Source: Desulfuromonas sp. AOP6 (GTDB lineage Bacteria > Desulfobacterota > Desulfuromonadia > Desulfuromonadales > SZUA-540). Taken from it: a stretch of DNA of 64,000 nucleotides. Each line of letters opens with the position of its first letter. Within the stretch, counting starts at the first letter, position 1. The translations under genes and the position numbers were made by a program. The notes under the pieces are model-generated. The model ran no database searches. It was given only the letters and a program-made list of their open reading frames with translations, and was not told where the DNA came from. The stretch is from assembly GCF_009731355.2 (NCBI RefSeq), contig NZ_AP022810.1:3066001-3130000 (forward strand), in the 5' to 3' direction. Below, piece by piece: positions 28,536 to 37,371 of the stretch.

Positions 28536-29618
28536 ATGCGTCTGGATCAACCCGATAATCTGGGGCGGCTGTGGAAAGACATGGCCGCCCTCTGTACGTC
28601 CTGCGGGGCCTGCGTCACCCCCTGCGCTTTTCTGCGGCGCGAAGGGTCGCCGGCGGCAATCTGTCGACGGCAGCCGGCGGCTCAGCAGCTGGACAAGGCC
28701 TACGACTGCTCCCTGTGTGGCCAGTGTGATGCCCTCTGCCCGGAAGGGCTGCGTCCCTCGACCCTCTTTCTCGCCATGCGCCAGACCCTGGTACGGCGCG
28801 GCGGCTTTGACGCCAGAGCGTACTCCGGCTGGCTGCGCTACGAAAAGCTGGGAAACCACCCCCTCTTTCGCCGCCATCTCATTCCAAGGGGATGCACGAC
28901 CGTCTTCTTTCCCGGCTGTTCACTCCCCGGATCGCGCCCCGAAGGGGTGCGCGACCTCTTTCGTCGTCTGCGCCAGCAGGACGGGTCCATCGGCCTCGTC
29001 CTCGACTGCTGCGGCAAGATTTCTCACGACCTCGGTCGCGAAGAGCCCTTCACGGCCCTGTTCAACCGTCTTGCCGACCGTCTACTGTCTCGAGGTGTCC
29101 ACCGCGTCCTCACCGCCTGTCCCGGCTGCAGCAAAATATTCCGGCAAGCCGGATCACCCTTCGAGGTAAAGAGTGTGTACGAAGTGCTGGTAGAAGGATT
29201 GGGGGAATCGAGACCCGGGGATACGGCGCCGACGGTGGCCATTCACGACCCCTGTCCGGCCCGCTTTGACGCTGCCCAGCAGCAGGCGGTGCGCACCCTG
29301 GTAAGCCAAGCCGGCTGGCGCATCGAGGAACTGCCGGAGAGCGGCCCCACCACCCGCTGCTGCGGGCAGGGGGGCATGGTGGAGGGCAAGCGAGCCGGCA
29401 CGGTCAGCAGCGAGGCTCACCTCATCGCCGCCCAGGCACAGGGACGCCCGCTGGTCACGTCCTGCGCCGCCTGCGCCCACGCCCTCGAACAGGCCGGCCC
29501 CGTCGCCCATGTCGCCGATCTCATGGCCGGCGGAGGCGCCGACTTTACCACCAAGGCGCCGCCCTCGGCCGTTCGCTGGCTGAACCGCCTCGGCCTGCGC
29601 CTGCGGAGGACGCTATGA
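28536..29618 (+). CDS. HdrD/GlpC-like Fe-S reductase with two CCG domains
   Basis: A 360-residue protein. Two 4Fe-4S motifs open it: CTSCGACVTPC (about residue 23) and CSLCGQCDALCPEG (about 60). The C-terminal half has two cysteine-rich CCG segments (LVLDCCGKISHDLG and TTRCCGQGGMVEG), with further cysteines in ACPGCSKIF and SCAACAHALE. This is the heterodisulfide-reductase D/glycolate-oxidase F architecture. It probably transfers electrons between a quinone or soluble donor and a thiol/disulfide pair; the partner is unknown. Its stop overlaps the next ATG (ATGA). Confidence 0.85.
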   Translation: MRLDQPDNLGRLWKDMAALCTSCGACVTPCAFLRREGSPAAICRRQPAAQQLDKAYDCSLCGQCDALCPEGLRPSTLFLAMRQTLVRRGGFDARAYSGWLRYEKLGNHPLFRRHLIPRGCTTVFFPGCSLPGSRPEGVRDLFRRLRQQDGSIGLVLDCCGKISHDLGREEPFTALFNRLADRLLSRGVHRVLTACPGCSKIFRQAGSPFEVKSVYEVLVEGLGESRPGDTAPTVAIHDPCPARFDAAQQQAVRTLVSQAGWRIEELPESGPTTRCCGQGGMVEGKRAGTVSSEAHLIAAQAQGRPLVTSCAACAHALEQAGPVAHVADLMAGGGADFTTKAPPSAVRWLNRLGLRLRRTL

Positions 29619-30265
29619 ATCGTCTTTCCCTGCGCCTGTTTTTGCCTCTCCTGCTCATGCTGAGTGTTGCCGGTGCGGCCCTGGCGGCAGACGGATTCTA
29701 TCGGTTCAGCGTTGAAGAGATGACCGGCTGGGAAGTTAAAACCTTCAAGGGGCACACGGATTATCGGCTGGTGGAGCAAGAGGGTCGCCAGGTTCTACAG
29801 GCGAAAGCCCGGGGTACCGCTTCCGGCCTGGTCCGGAAGATCACCTTCGACCCCCATGAATACCGCTACCTGCGCTGGTCCTGGAAAATCGAGAGCCCCG
29901 TCACCGGCGGCGACGCCCGCATCAAAAAAGGGGATGACTATGCCGCCCGGGTCTACGTGGTCTTTCCCGGCCGTTTCTTCTGGCAGACCAGGGCTCTCAA
30001 CTACGTCTGGGCCAACCGGCTGCCCCAGGGCGACTTCCTCCCCAACGCCTTCACCGCCAACGCCCGCCTGCTGGCCGCGCAGTCCGGTGCCGCCAAGGCG
30101 GGACAGTGGCTCAGCGAACAGCGGGATCTTATAGCCGACTACCGTCGCCTTTTCGGGGAAGAACCCCCCATGGCTGGAGCACTGGCCATCATGACCGACG
30201 CCGACAATACCGGCGCCACCGCCATCGCTTGGTATGGCGACATCATTCTGTCGAAGAGCCCATGA
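29615..30265 (+). CDS. DUF3047 exported protein
   Basis: A 216-residue protein with an N-terminal signal peptide (LFLPLLLMLSVAGAALAA). The mature part carries the DUF3047 pattern: LRWSWKIESPVTGGDARIKKGDDYAARVYVVF, FWQTRALNYVWANRLPQG and ALAIMTDADNTGATAIAWYGDIIL. These proteins are predicted beta-sandwich folds of unknown function in the periplasm. It overlaps both neighbours by four bases, so it is translationally coupled to the Fe-S reductase and the TVP38 protein. Confidence 0.85.
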   Translation: MNRLSLRLFLPLLLMLSVAGAALAADGFYRFSVEEMTGWEVKTFKGHTDYRLVEQEGRQVLQAKARGTASGLVRKITFDPHEYRYLRWSWKIESPVTGGDARIKKGDDYAARVYVVFPGRFFWQTRALNYVWANRLPQGDFLPNAFTANARLLAAQSGAAKAGQWLSEQRDLIADYRRLFGEEPPMAGALAIMTDADNTGATAIAWYGDIILSKSP

Positions 30266-30954
30266 AAACCAAGCATCTTCTCCTGCTATTGACTGCCGCC
30301 CTCCTCGTCGGCCTCTTTTTCGCCCTGGACCTGGGATGCTTTCTTACCCTGGAAACCCTACAGGAAAACCGGCAGCGACTGCTCGCTGTGTACCGGGAGC
30401 ATCCGCTGCTGATCGTCGCTGCCTTCATGGCCCTCTATATCGTGCAGAGCGCCCTCTCTCTACCCGGCGCCGTCATTTTTGCCCTGTCGGCAGGGGCCAT
30501 CTTCGGACCCTGGTGGGGGACGGTCACCGCCGTCACCGCCGCGACCGTTGGCGCCGTTCTCTGCTTTCTTGCCGTCCGCACCCTCTGGCACCAGCAGGTG
30601 AGCGAACGCTTCGGAACCCGCCTGGAAGGCCTCAACCGCGAACTGGAAGCGCGCGGTCTGGGCTATCTGCTCTTTGTGCGCCTCGTCCCCGTTTTTCCCT
30701 TCTTCCTCATCAACCTGGCGGCTGGGCTCACCCGCTTGCCCCTGCGTACCTTTACGCTCGGCACGCTGGTAGGGATGCTTCCCGGCGGCTTTGTCTACGT
30801 CAACGCCGGCGCCGGTCTGGCCTCTGTCACCCGTGTCAGCGACGTCGCCTCCCCCCGCGTCCTGGTTTCCCTCGCCCTCCTGGGCCTGCTCGCCCTTGTC
30901 CCCACTCTCTATACCCGCCTGAAAAAAAACCGTCACAAATCCACGACAGTCTAA
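30262..30954 (+). CDS. TVP38/TMEM64 (VTT/DedA-type) membrane protein
   Basis: A 230-residue polytopic membrane protein. GAVIFALSAGAIFGPWWGTVTAVTAATVG and FVRLVPVFPFFLINLAAGLTRLPLRTFTLGTLVGMLPG are the two conserved blocks of the SNARE-associated/VTT domain, including the re-entrant loop arginine and proline pattern. Family members are proposed lipid scramblases or undecaprenyl phosphate flippases. It ends the rhodanese/Fe-S/DUF3047 group. Confidence 0.88.
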   Translation: MKTKHLLLLLTAALLVGLFFALDLGCFLTLETLQENRQRLLAVYREHPLLIVAAFMALYIVQSALSLPGAVIFALSAGAIFGPWWGTVTAVTAATVGAVLCFLAVRTLWHQQVSERFGTRLEGLNRELEARGLGYLLFVRLVPVFPFFLINLAAGLTRLPLRTFTLGTLVGMLPGGFVYVNAGAGLASVTRVSDVASPRVLVSLALLGLLALVPTLYTRLKKNRHKSTTV

Positions 30955-30982
30955 GTCACCCGCACAACCTCGCCGTCATCAG

Positions 30983-31768
30983 TTAATCGAATCGCCGGGA
31001 AACCAGCGCGAAAGCGGCGAGGTATCCCGTGGCCGCCCCAAAGGAGAGCAGCGTGCCGAGGGCGACACCGAAGAGGGGATAGGTGAAGGACACGGAGAGG
31101 GCGTAGGTGATAAGGGCGCCCAGGCCGAAGGGATAATTTTTGATGACCGTATGAACCGGTTCTTTGCCATAGGTGAGGTGAAGGATGAGCAGAAAGGGAA
31201 AGAGAGTGATGGGAAAGGCCGAGAGGATACCGGCGCCGTCGGGGCCGATGATTGTGGCCAGGCCGGTGATCAGCAGGACGATGGAGGCCGCCGCCAGCCC
31301 GCGCAGCACCAGCACCCAGCGGGTAAAGCGCACCGCCGTGGCCACGCGCACGTTGTCAAGGCGCCGGAAGCGCCAGGCATAAAATGCCGTCACCGCCAGA
31401 GTGAAGGACAGGCCCGTCCCCAGGGAGAAGTCCACCTGGTGCAGCAGCGCCGCCGCCAACAGAAAGGCCGCCACGGCACCGGCCGCCGAACAGACCAGGG
31501 CATGGCGCTGCAGGATTGAGGACATAACATAGTAGACATGAACCAGCACGAGGGAGGCGCTGAGCCCCGCCACCGTATAGACGGCTCCCTGCGCCGCGAA
31601 GTCGTGGCCGTTTTCCAGCCCGATAAAGAAGAGGGCGATAGCCGTGCCAAGGGGATAGCCGGAGAGCACTCCCGCCACTCGCGGGCTGACCCGTTCCGCC
31701 ACCAGGGACAGGCCGACCACGGCGAGGATCGATACCAGGATCTTGGCGAGAATGAGTAGTGTGGACAA
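30983..31768 (-). CDS. Duplicated small-membrane-domain protein (GlpM-like)
   Basis: A 261-residue membrane protein with about eight hydrophobic helices. The two halves look like repeats: SPRVAGVLSGYPLGTAIALFFIG near residue 28 and GPDGAGILSAFPITLFPFLLILHL near 180, each followed by similar helices. This suggests an internal duplication of a four-helix unit like GlpM-type proteins. No catalytic or binding residues stand out and I do not assign a function. It is monocistronic between converging and diverging neighbours. Confidence 0.65.
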   Translation of the reverse strand: MSTLLILAKILVSILAVVGLSLVAERVSPRVAGVLSGYPLGTAIALFFIGLENGHDFAAQGAVYTVAGLSASLVLVHVYYVMSSILQRHALVCSAAGAVAAFLLAAALLHQVDFSLGTGLSFTLAVTAFYAWRFRRLDNVRVATAVRFTRWVLVLRGLAAASIVLLITGLATIIGPDGAGILSAFPITLFPFLLILHLTYGKEPVHTVIKNYPFGLGALITYALSVSFTYPLFGVALGTLLSFGAATGYLAAFALVSRRFD

Positions 31769-31931
31769 AGCCGTCTCCGTTTTTGGTTTGCAGGTGCCGT
31801 CATGGCCGCAAAGGTGAGGGGGGCGAATCTGGCGCCCTGCCTTGAGCCCGGTTCGACTCTAGCAAATTTGCTCCTTTCTGCCTAGCCGCCCCCAGCCGGG
31901 GGAGGTGCTTCCCTTTTCGCTCCCCTTTGCC

Positions 31932-31937
31932 TATAAT
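31932..31937 (+). promoter_or_regulatory. -10 element upstream of dinG
   Basis: A perfect TATAAT 24 bases before the ATG of the helicase gene. No convincing -35 hexamer is found at 16-18 bases upstream, so the element is suggestive only; if used, the leader is very short. Confidence 0.3.
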
Positions 31938-31961
31938 GCCCCCTTCCCTAAAGGACACCCC

Positions 31962-34514
31962 ATGAAACACACGTTTTCCCCTGAAGTCCGCCTGCTACTG
32001 CGGCAGGCCATTGACGACGCGCGCGGCAACGAAGTCTTCTTTCTCGGCCGCACCGATGCCGACCGGCTGGTCGTCAGTGTCGAAGTCCTGGCCCGGGGCA
32101 ACAGCGAAGCGGTCCCTGCCATTCTGCAGGAGTGCGCCTACGGCGACGTGGTCATCCACAACCACCCCTCCGGACACCTGCAGCCCTCTGGGGCGGATGT
32201 GGAAATCGCCTCGCGGCTTGGGTCACTGGGGGTCGGTTTCTACATTGTGGATAACCCTGTGGACAATGTGTATAAGGTAGTGGAAGCCTTTAACTCGAAG
32301 GACGTGCAGCCGGTTGAACCGCAGCGTGTTGACGACCTGCTCGGTCCCGACGGGATTATTGCCCGTACCCTGCCGGGCTACGAAGACCGCCCGGAACAAC
32401 TGCGCATGGCCTTTGCCGTCGCCGAGGCTTTCAACAAGGGGCGCCTGACGGTCATCGAAGCGGGGACAGGCACCGGCAAAAGTCTGGCCTACCTGACCCC
32501 GGCCATTCTCTGGTCCCTGGGCAACGAAGAGCGGGTGGTGATCAGCACCAACACCATCAATCTGCAGGAACAGCTCATCCGCAAGGATATCCCCTTTCTG
32601 CAGCGGGTCAGCAACCTGGAATTCCGCGCCGTGCTGGTGAAGGGGCGCGCCAACTATCTCTGTTTGCGCCGCAGTGAAAACATCCGACAGGAGCCGGGGC
32701 TCTTCGAAGACGAGCTGGCCGGCGAGCTCACCAGCATCCTCGAATGGGCCGGACGCACCAGTGACGGCTCCAAGGAGGAGCTCCCTTTCATCCCCCGTGA
32801 ACAGGTATGGGAAGAGGTGCGCTGCGAAATTGACCAGTGCTCGCGGGTGCGGTGCGCCCACTACAACCGCTGTTTTTTCCACAAGGCCCGCCGCCAGGCG
32901 GCCCAGGCCGATGTGCTGGTGGTCAATCACGCCCTGCTGCTGTCGGACCTGGCCCTGCGCCAGCAGACGGACAACTACACCGCCGCCGCCGTGCTACCCC
33001 CCTTCGACCGCATCATTCTCGACGAGGCGCACCACCTGGAGGATGTGGCCACCCATTTCTTCGCCAGTCAGGTCACCCGTTTCTCCTTCGCCCGCGTGCT
33101 CAACAAGCTGCGCCATCCGCGCAAACCCGAGAAGGGCTTGCTCCCCCGCTTCCTCAACACCCTGGCCGCCAAGCTGCCCGACAGCCTGGACGAGCTCTAC
33201 CGGGCCCTGCACGGCCGCGTCGAAAACCTCCTCATCGACCGCCAGACCCTCTTCGACCGCTCGGTGCAGGATCTGGAGGGGATCGGCCAGGATCTCGCCG
33301 CCGCTCTCGGCCGCCCTATCCGCGAACGGGAGGAAATCAAGCAGCGGGTGGTGGCCGACTTCGCCGCCGGCGAGGTCTGGGAAGCTCTCTGCGAGCGGGT
33401 GCGCGACCTCGCCAAAGAGACGGATCGCCTCGGCAAGGGCGTCCGCGCCCTGCTCAAGGACTGCGGACGCCTGCCCGACGACGTGCATGAACACCTCGGC
33501 TCCAGCCTCACCGACCTGCGCGGCATCGCCGGCCGCCTGGAAAGTATTGCCGACGACCTGCGCTTCTTTGCCGCCGCCGAAGAGGGCACCTGCGCCTGGT
33601 TCGAGATCGCCGAGGGGCGCATCGGCCGGGGCACTGGCGTCGTCACCCGCCTGTGCACGGCCCCTCTGGAGGTGGCCGGCAACCTCAAGGCCGCCGTCTA
33701 CGACCGCTTCCGCTCAGTAGTCATGACCAGCGCCACCCTCTCCGTCGGCGGCCAGTTCAGCTACTTCAAGCACCGGGTCGGCCTCGACCGGGCTGAATCG
33801 GCGCGGGTAAGCGAACTGCTGCTGGCCAGCCCCTTCAATTTCGCGCAACAGGCCCTGGTCGCCATTCCCACCGACATTCCCGAGCCGGGGCGGCCCGATT
33901 ACCCGGCCACCGTGCGCGACCTAGCCGAACGGGCCATCCTCGCCGCCGACGGCCGCACCTTTGTCCTCTTTACGGCCTACAGTCTGCTGCGCCAGGTCTA
34001 TGGCGAAGTCGCCCCCATTCTCAGCGCTCGCGGTTATCACTGTCTGCGCCAGGGGGAGGAAAACCGCCATCGCCTGCTGAAAAAATTTTCCGGCGACCCC
34101 ACCAGCGTCCTCTTTGCCACCGATTCCTTCTGGGAAGGGGTCGACGTGCCGGGGCGGGCCCTCGAACAGGTCATCATCACCCGACTCCCCTTCAAGGTGC
34201 CCACCGAGCCCGTGCTGGAGGCCCGCGCCGAGGCCATCGAGCTGGCCGGCGGCGATCCTTTCATGGAATACACGGTGCCGCAGGCCGTCATCAAGTTCAA
34301 GCAGGGCTTCGGCCGTCTCATCCGCCACCGCGAAGACCGCGGCGTCGTGCTTATTCTCGATGCCCGCGTCGTCAAAAAGGGCTACGGCCGCATCTTTCTG
34401 CGCTCCCTGCCCGAGGCCCGCGTGGTGGCCGCCCCCACGGCGGAGGTCTTTGCCGCCATGACCGACTTCTTCACGGTGAGCGAAACTGTGCCCCCGGCAG
34501 AGGACGAACCATGA
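31962..34514 (+). CDS. DinG-family helicase with N-terminal JAMM metalloprotease domain
   Basis: An 850-residue fusion. Residues 1-110 form a JAB/JAMM domain with the full motif: E24, then H66-x-H68-x7-S76-x2-D79 (HNHPSG segment), the arrangement of metal-dependent isopeptidases and RadC. The rest is an XPD/DinG superfamily 2 helicase: Walker A AGTGTGKS (K173), iron-sulfur cysteines at C234, C293, C298 and C304, and the DEAH box D354-EAHH. Motifs V/VI are in FATDSFWEGVDVPG and QGFGRLIRHREDRG. It should unwind DNA or RNA-DNA hybrids 5' to 3'. Its Nudix partner overlaps by four bases. The start at 31962 has an AAAGGA site. Confidence 0.9.
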   Translation: MKHTFSPEVRLLLRQAIDDARGNEVFFLGRTDADRLVVSVEVLARGNSEAVPAILQECAYGDVVIHNHPSGHLQPSGADVEIASRLGSLGVGFYIVDNPVDNVYKVVEAFNSKDVQPVEPQRVDDLLGPDGIIARTLPGYEDRPEQLRMAFAVAEAFNKGRLTVIEAGTGTGKSLAYLTPAILWSLGNEERVVISTNTINLQEQLIRKDIPFLQRVSNLEFRAVLVKGRANYLCLRRSENIRQEPGLFEDELAGELTSILEWAGRTSDGSKEELPFIPREQVWEEVRCEIDQCSRVRCAHYNRCFFHKARRQAAQADVLVVNHALLLSDLALRQQTDNYTAAAVLPPFDRIILDEAHHLEDVATHFFASQVTRFSFARVLNKLRHPRKPEKGLLPRFLNTLAAKLPDSLDELYRALHGRVENLLIDRQTLFDRSVQDLEGIGQDLAAALGRPIREREEIKQRVVADFAAGEVWEALCERVRDLAKETDRLGKGVRALLKDCGRLPDDVHEHLGSSLTDLRGIAGRLESIADDLRFFAAAEEGTCAWFEIAEGRIGRGTGVVTRLCTAPLEVAGNLKAAVYDRFRSVVMTSATLSVGGQFSYFKHRVGLDRAESARVSELLLASPFNFAQQALVAIPTDIPEPGRPDYPATVRDLAERAILAADGRTFVLFTAYSLLRQVYGEVAPILSARGYHCLRQGEENRHRLLKKFSGDPTSVLFATDSFWEGVDVPGRALEQVIITRLPFKVPTEPVLEARAEAIELAGGDPFMEYTVPQAVIKFKQGFGRLIRHREDRGVVLILDARVVKKGYGRIFLRSLPEARVVAAPTAEVFAAMTDFFTVSETVPPAEDEP

Positions 34515-34954
34515 ATGAGCGGTCTCTGCGCAACCGTCACGTCGTCACCGCTTTTTTACGGCATCAAGGTAAGATCCTGCTGCTGCAGCGCAGCGAGCGG
34601 GTACGCACCTACCCAGGCTCTTGGGCGGCGGTTAGCGGTTCTCTTGAGGAATCGACCCCACTGGCGCAGGCGCTACGAGAGATTCGGGAGGAGACCAGCC
34701 TGGGTGAAGCCGACCTCTGCCTGGTCGCCACCGCCCCTTGCCTCGAGGTGGCCGATACGGAACTGGCAACGCGATGGCTTATCCACCCTTTTCTTTTTGA
34801 GGTGATCGACTCGCCCGGCATTCGCCTGGACTGGGAGCATGAGAAGAGCCGCTGGGTCGAAGCGGCGGAGCTGGCCCGTTACCGGACCGTTCCTGCCCTG
34901 ACCCAGGCCCTCGCCGCCTGCCTGCAAACGGAAAGCGGCAGTAAGGTCGATTGA
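34511..34954 (+). CDS. Nudix hydrolase
   Basis: A 147-residue Nudix protein. The box is GSLEEST...REIREETSL (G-x5-E-x7-REUxEExGU with a small variation: GSLEESTPLAQALREIREE), so the catalytic glutamates are present. VVTAFLRHQGKILLLQRSERVRTYPGSWAAVSG precedes it as in nucleotide-pyrophosphate hydrolases. The substrate may be an oxidised or aberrant NTP, but this is not readable. It overlaps the helicase stop by four bases (ATGA), so the two are translated together, consistent with a nucleic-acid or nucleotide housekeeping role. Confidence 0.9.
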   Translation: MNERSLRNRHVVTAFLRHQGKILLLQRSERVRTYPGSWAAVSGSLEESTPLAQALREIREETSLGEADLCLVATAPCLEVADTELATRWLIHPFLFEVIDSPGIRLDWEHEKSRWVEAAELARYRTVPALTQALAACLQTESGSKVD

Positions 34955-34986
34955 ATTCTTTTCTTTCACGTTGGGCAAGTCCTGCT

Positions 34987-34992
34987 ATAATC
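34987..34992 (+). promoter_or_regulatory. -10 element upstream of the four-helix protein gene
   Basis: A perfect TATAAT about 48 bases before the ATG at 35040. The 16-base-upstream hexamer is TTTCAC, a weak -35. Confidence 0.35.
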
Positions 34993-35039
34993 CAGAAAGT
35001 TGTGCATACTGCCCCCTAAAATGAGGAAGGAGTCCCGCC

Positions 35040-35642
35040 ATGACCCGTCTCAAGAAGTGCAGATCCCTTATACTTTTTTTCAGCCTCTTTTACCTTCTCA
35101 GCTCCGCAGCGACTGCTTTTGCCGGCACCGTTTCTATCACCAAAGCCGCCCAAGACGACGCCTTCCTCACCGACCTGGCCTATGACAACTTCTATCTCTC
35201 CGAAAACCAGTTGGCGCAGAAATATCCCACCTATCAGATGGCGGCCAATCAGGCCACCGACGGTACCCTGGCTCCGGATAGAGTGGAAAAGAAATGTCGC
35301 CTGAGCCTGCACAAGGTACTCGGTTACAGCACCGTGTTGCTGGCCGCGGCTGCTGGTGTGGCCAACTCGGATGAGGACACCCACCATGCCCTCGCTTACA
35401 CGGCATCGGCGGCGGCGGCAGGCACCGTTCTGAGCGGCTACATGCAGTACGGCGACCAACTCGGCGGCGGACAGGGATTCTTCAGCGATCCCAACCTGCA
35501 TGCGATTCTCGGAACCCTCGGCGCCGCCGCCCTCATCGCCGGCAGCGCCATGGCCGATGGCGGCGGCGAGTCGAGCCACAGCGGCATCGCCGTCACCGGC
35601 GCCGGCCTTATGTTTCTCTCCATCATCGACATCAAGTGGTAA
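35040..35642 (+). CDS. Exported four-helix membrane protein, cytochrome b561-like histidine pattern
   Basis: A 200-residue protein with an N-terminal signal (to about AFA-28), a polar region of about 60 residues, then four predicted transmembrane helices (about 90-108, 115-135, 153-172, 180-197). Each helix begins with histidine: H91 (LSLHKVLGY), H115-H116, H154 (NLHAILGTL) and H180 (SHSGIAV). Helices 1 and 3 would place H91 and H154 on one membrane face and 2 and 4 would place H116 and H180 on the other, the pattern expected for two bis-histidine hemes in b561-like proteins. No homology search was possible. It precedes a receiver-domain gene by 18 bases. Confidence 0.6.
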   Translation: MTRLKKCRSLILFFSLFYLLSSAATAFAGTVSITKAAQDDAFLTDLAYDNFYLSENQLAQKYPTYQMAANQATDGTLAPDRVEKKCRLSLHKVLGYSTVLLAAAAGVANSDEDTHHALAYTASAAAAGTVLSGYMQYGDQLGGGQGFFSDPNLHAILGTLGAAALIAGSAMADGGGESSHSGIAVTGAGLMFLSIIDIKW

Positions 35643-35660
35643 AAGGTTCAGATCAGCGGC

Positions 35661-36041
35661 ATGGCAAAGATCCTGATTATCGACGATGACAAAACTTTTC
35701 TGACCTTTCTCAAAGAGTATGTGGCCGAGCGCTACCCCTGCCTGGAGGTCGAAACCCGTGTCGACCCTCTGCAGGGGCTGGCCGCCATCACCGCGGACCT
35801 CAGCCTGCTGCTGCTCGACCTTGAAATGCCGGGGATGGACGGCGGCAAAATTCTGGCCTACGCCACCGCCAAGGGTGTGAGCAAGAACCGCATTATCATC
35901 CTGTCGGGGCGCGATGCCGATTATCTGCACGAACGTTTTCCCATGGGCTGCTGCCTAGCCGTGCTCAACAAGCACGAAGCCCGGCAGAAAGTCGTGCTCG
36001 ACATGATCTTCAGTTCCCTGCAGCAAAAGGGCCCGTCGTAA
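35661..36041 (+). CDS. Single-domain response regulator
   Basis: A 126-residue receiver domain: acidic residues D8-D9-D10, phospho-acceptor D53 in LLLLDLEMPGMDGG, and ILSGRD for the T/S position. The C-terminal switch lysine is in LNKHEARQK instead of the usual KP motif, so the geometry after phosphorylation may differ. There is no output domain and no kinase nearby. It lies between the four-helix protein and an Fe-S protein on the same strand. Confidence 0.85.
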   Translation: MAKILIIDDDKTFLTFLKEYVAERYPCLEVETRVDPLQGLAAITADLSLLLLDLEMPGMDGGKILAYATAKGVSKNRIIILSGRDADYLHERFPMGCCLAVLNKHEARQKVVLDMIFSSLQQKGPS

Positions 36042-36096
36042 AAATCAGGCCCTGCAGGCCATCGGCTCGAGGTCCTGCGCGGCGCGAGAGGCGACC

Positions 36097-37371
36097 ATGT
36101 CCCACCACACCCTCAAATCCGGCTTCACCAACCTGAGCGAACGGCTCAACCGCTTTCCCCAGGGGGCGCCCCCCTCCCAGCTTCTCTACGACATTCTCGC
36201 CCTGCTGTTCAGTGAAAAAGAGGCCGACCTCGTCGCCCGCCTGCCGATCCGACCCTTCCCGGCCGAGAAGGCGGCCAAGGCCTGGGGGGTTGGACTGGCC
36301 GAAGCCGAAACCACCCTGCAGCGCCTGGCGGACCGCGCCCTGCTCGTCGACATGCAGGTCAACGGCCGCATGGAATACGTGCTGCCGCCGCCCATGGCCG
36401 GCTTCTTCGAGTTCGCCCTCATGCGTCTGCGCGACGACATCGACCAGAAGCTCCTCTCCCGGCTCTACGAGCAGTACATCAGCATAGAAGAGGATTTCAT
36501 CAAGGCCCTCTTCGTCAGCGGCGACACTCAGCTCGGCCGCGTGCTGGTGCAGGAAGGCGCCCTCTCCCCCGAGAACACCCTCTATGTGCTCGACTACGAG
36601 CGCGCCACCGAGGTCATCGAGACGGCCACCGACATCGGCATCGGCCTCTGCTACTGCCGCCACAAGCGCTCCCACCTGGGCACCGCCTGCGACGCCGAGA
36701 TGGATATCTGCATGACCTTCAACACCGTGGCCGCTTCCCTTGTCCGTCACGGCTATGCCCGCCGGGTGGGGCGCAGCGAGTGCAAGGAACTGCTGCACAA
36801 GGCCTGGGAGCAGAACCTGGCCCAGTTCGGCGAAAACGTGCAGCAGGGGATGAACTTCATCTGCAACTGCTGTCCCTGCTGCTGCGAGGCCATGCTCGCC
36901 GCCCAGCGCTTTGGGCACATGAACCCGGTGCATACCAGCAACTTCATCGTTCACATCGAAGATAACTGTACCGGCTGCGGCCGCTGCCTGCCGACCTGTC
37001 CGGTCAAAATCATCCGTCTGGAAACGGAAAAAGAAGGAGGCCGCGGCCGCAAGACGGCGGTCATCGATGAGACACTCTGCCTCGGTTGCGGTGTCTGCGT
37101 GCGCAACTGCCCCCGCGGCGCCCTCAGTCTTAAGCCGCGCGCACAGCGGGTCATCACGCCGGTCAACAGCGTCCACAAGGTCGTACTCATGGCCATCGAG
37201 CGCGGCACCCTGTCCCATCTGCTCTTCGACAACCAGGTATTGTGGAGCCACCGCGCTCTCGCCGCCGTCCTCGGCGTCATCCTCAAGCTGCCGCCGGTCA
37301 AGCAGCTGCTGGCCAGCGAGCAGGTGCGTTCCCGCTACCTGGCTTCCCTGTGCCAGCGCTTCCCCCTATGA
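36097..37371 (+). CDS. Ferredoxin-like Fe-S protein with cysteine-dense motif and winged-helix-like N-terminus
   Basis: A 424-residue protein. The N-terminal about 100 residues look like a winged-helix (FPAEKAAKAWGVGLAEAETTLQRLADRALLVD). The middle contains CYCRHKRSHLGTAC, then an unusual cluster CNCCPCCCE, and the C-terminal part has two classical 4Fe-4S motifs: CTGCGRCLPTCPV and CLGCGVCVRNCPRG. No membrane anchor is seen, so a cytoplasmic electron carrier or redox-sensing regulator is plausible. Related proteins occur in many anaerobes but I know no proven reaction. The next gene overlaps its stop. Confidence 0.75.
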   Translation: MSHHTLKSGFTNLSERLNRFPQGAPPSQLLYDILALLFSEKEADLVARLPIRPFPAEKAAKAWGVGLAEAETTLQRLADRALLVDMQVNGRMEYVLPPPMAGFFEFALMRLRDDIDQKLLSRLYEQYISIEEDFIKALFVSGDTQLGRVLVQEGALSPENTLYVLDYERATEVIETATDIGIGLCYCRHKRSHLGTACDAEMDICMTFNTVAASLVRHGYARRVGRSECKELLHKAWEQNLAQFGENVQQGMNFICNCCPCCCEAMLAAQRFGHMNPVHTSNFIVHIEDNCTGCGRCLPTCPVKIIRLETEKEGGRGRKTAVIDETLCLGCGVCVRNCPRGALSLKPRAQRVITPVNSVHKVVLMAIERGTLSHLLFDNQVLWSHRALAAVLGVILKLPPVKQLLASEQVRSRYLASLCQRFPL

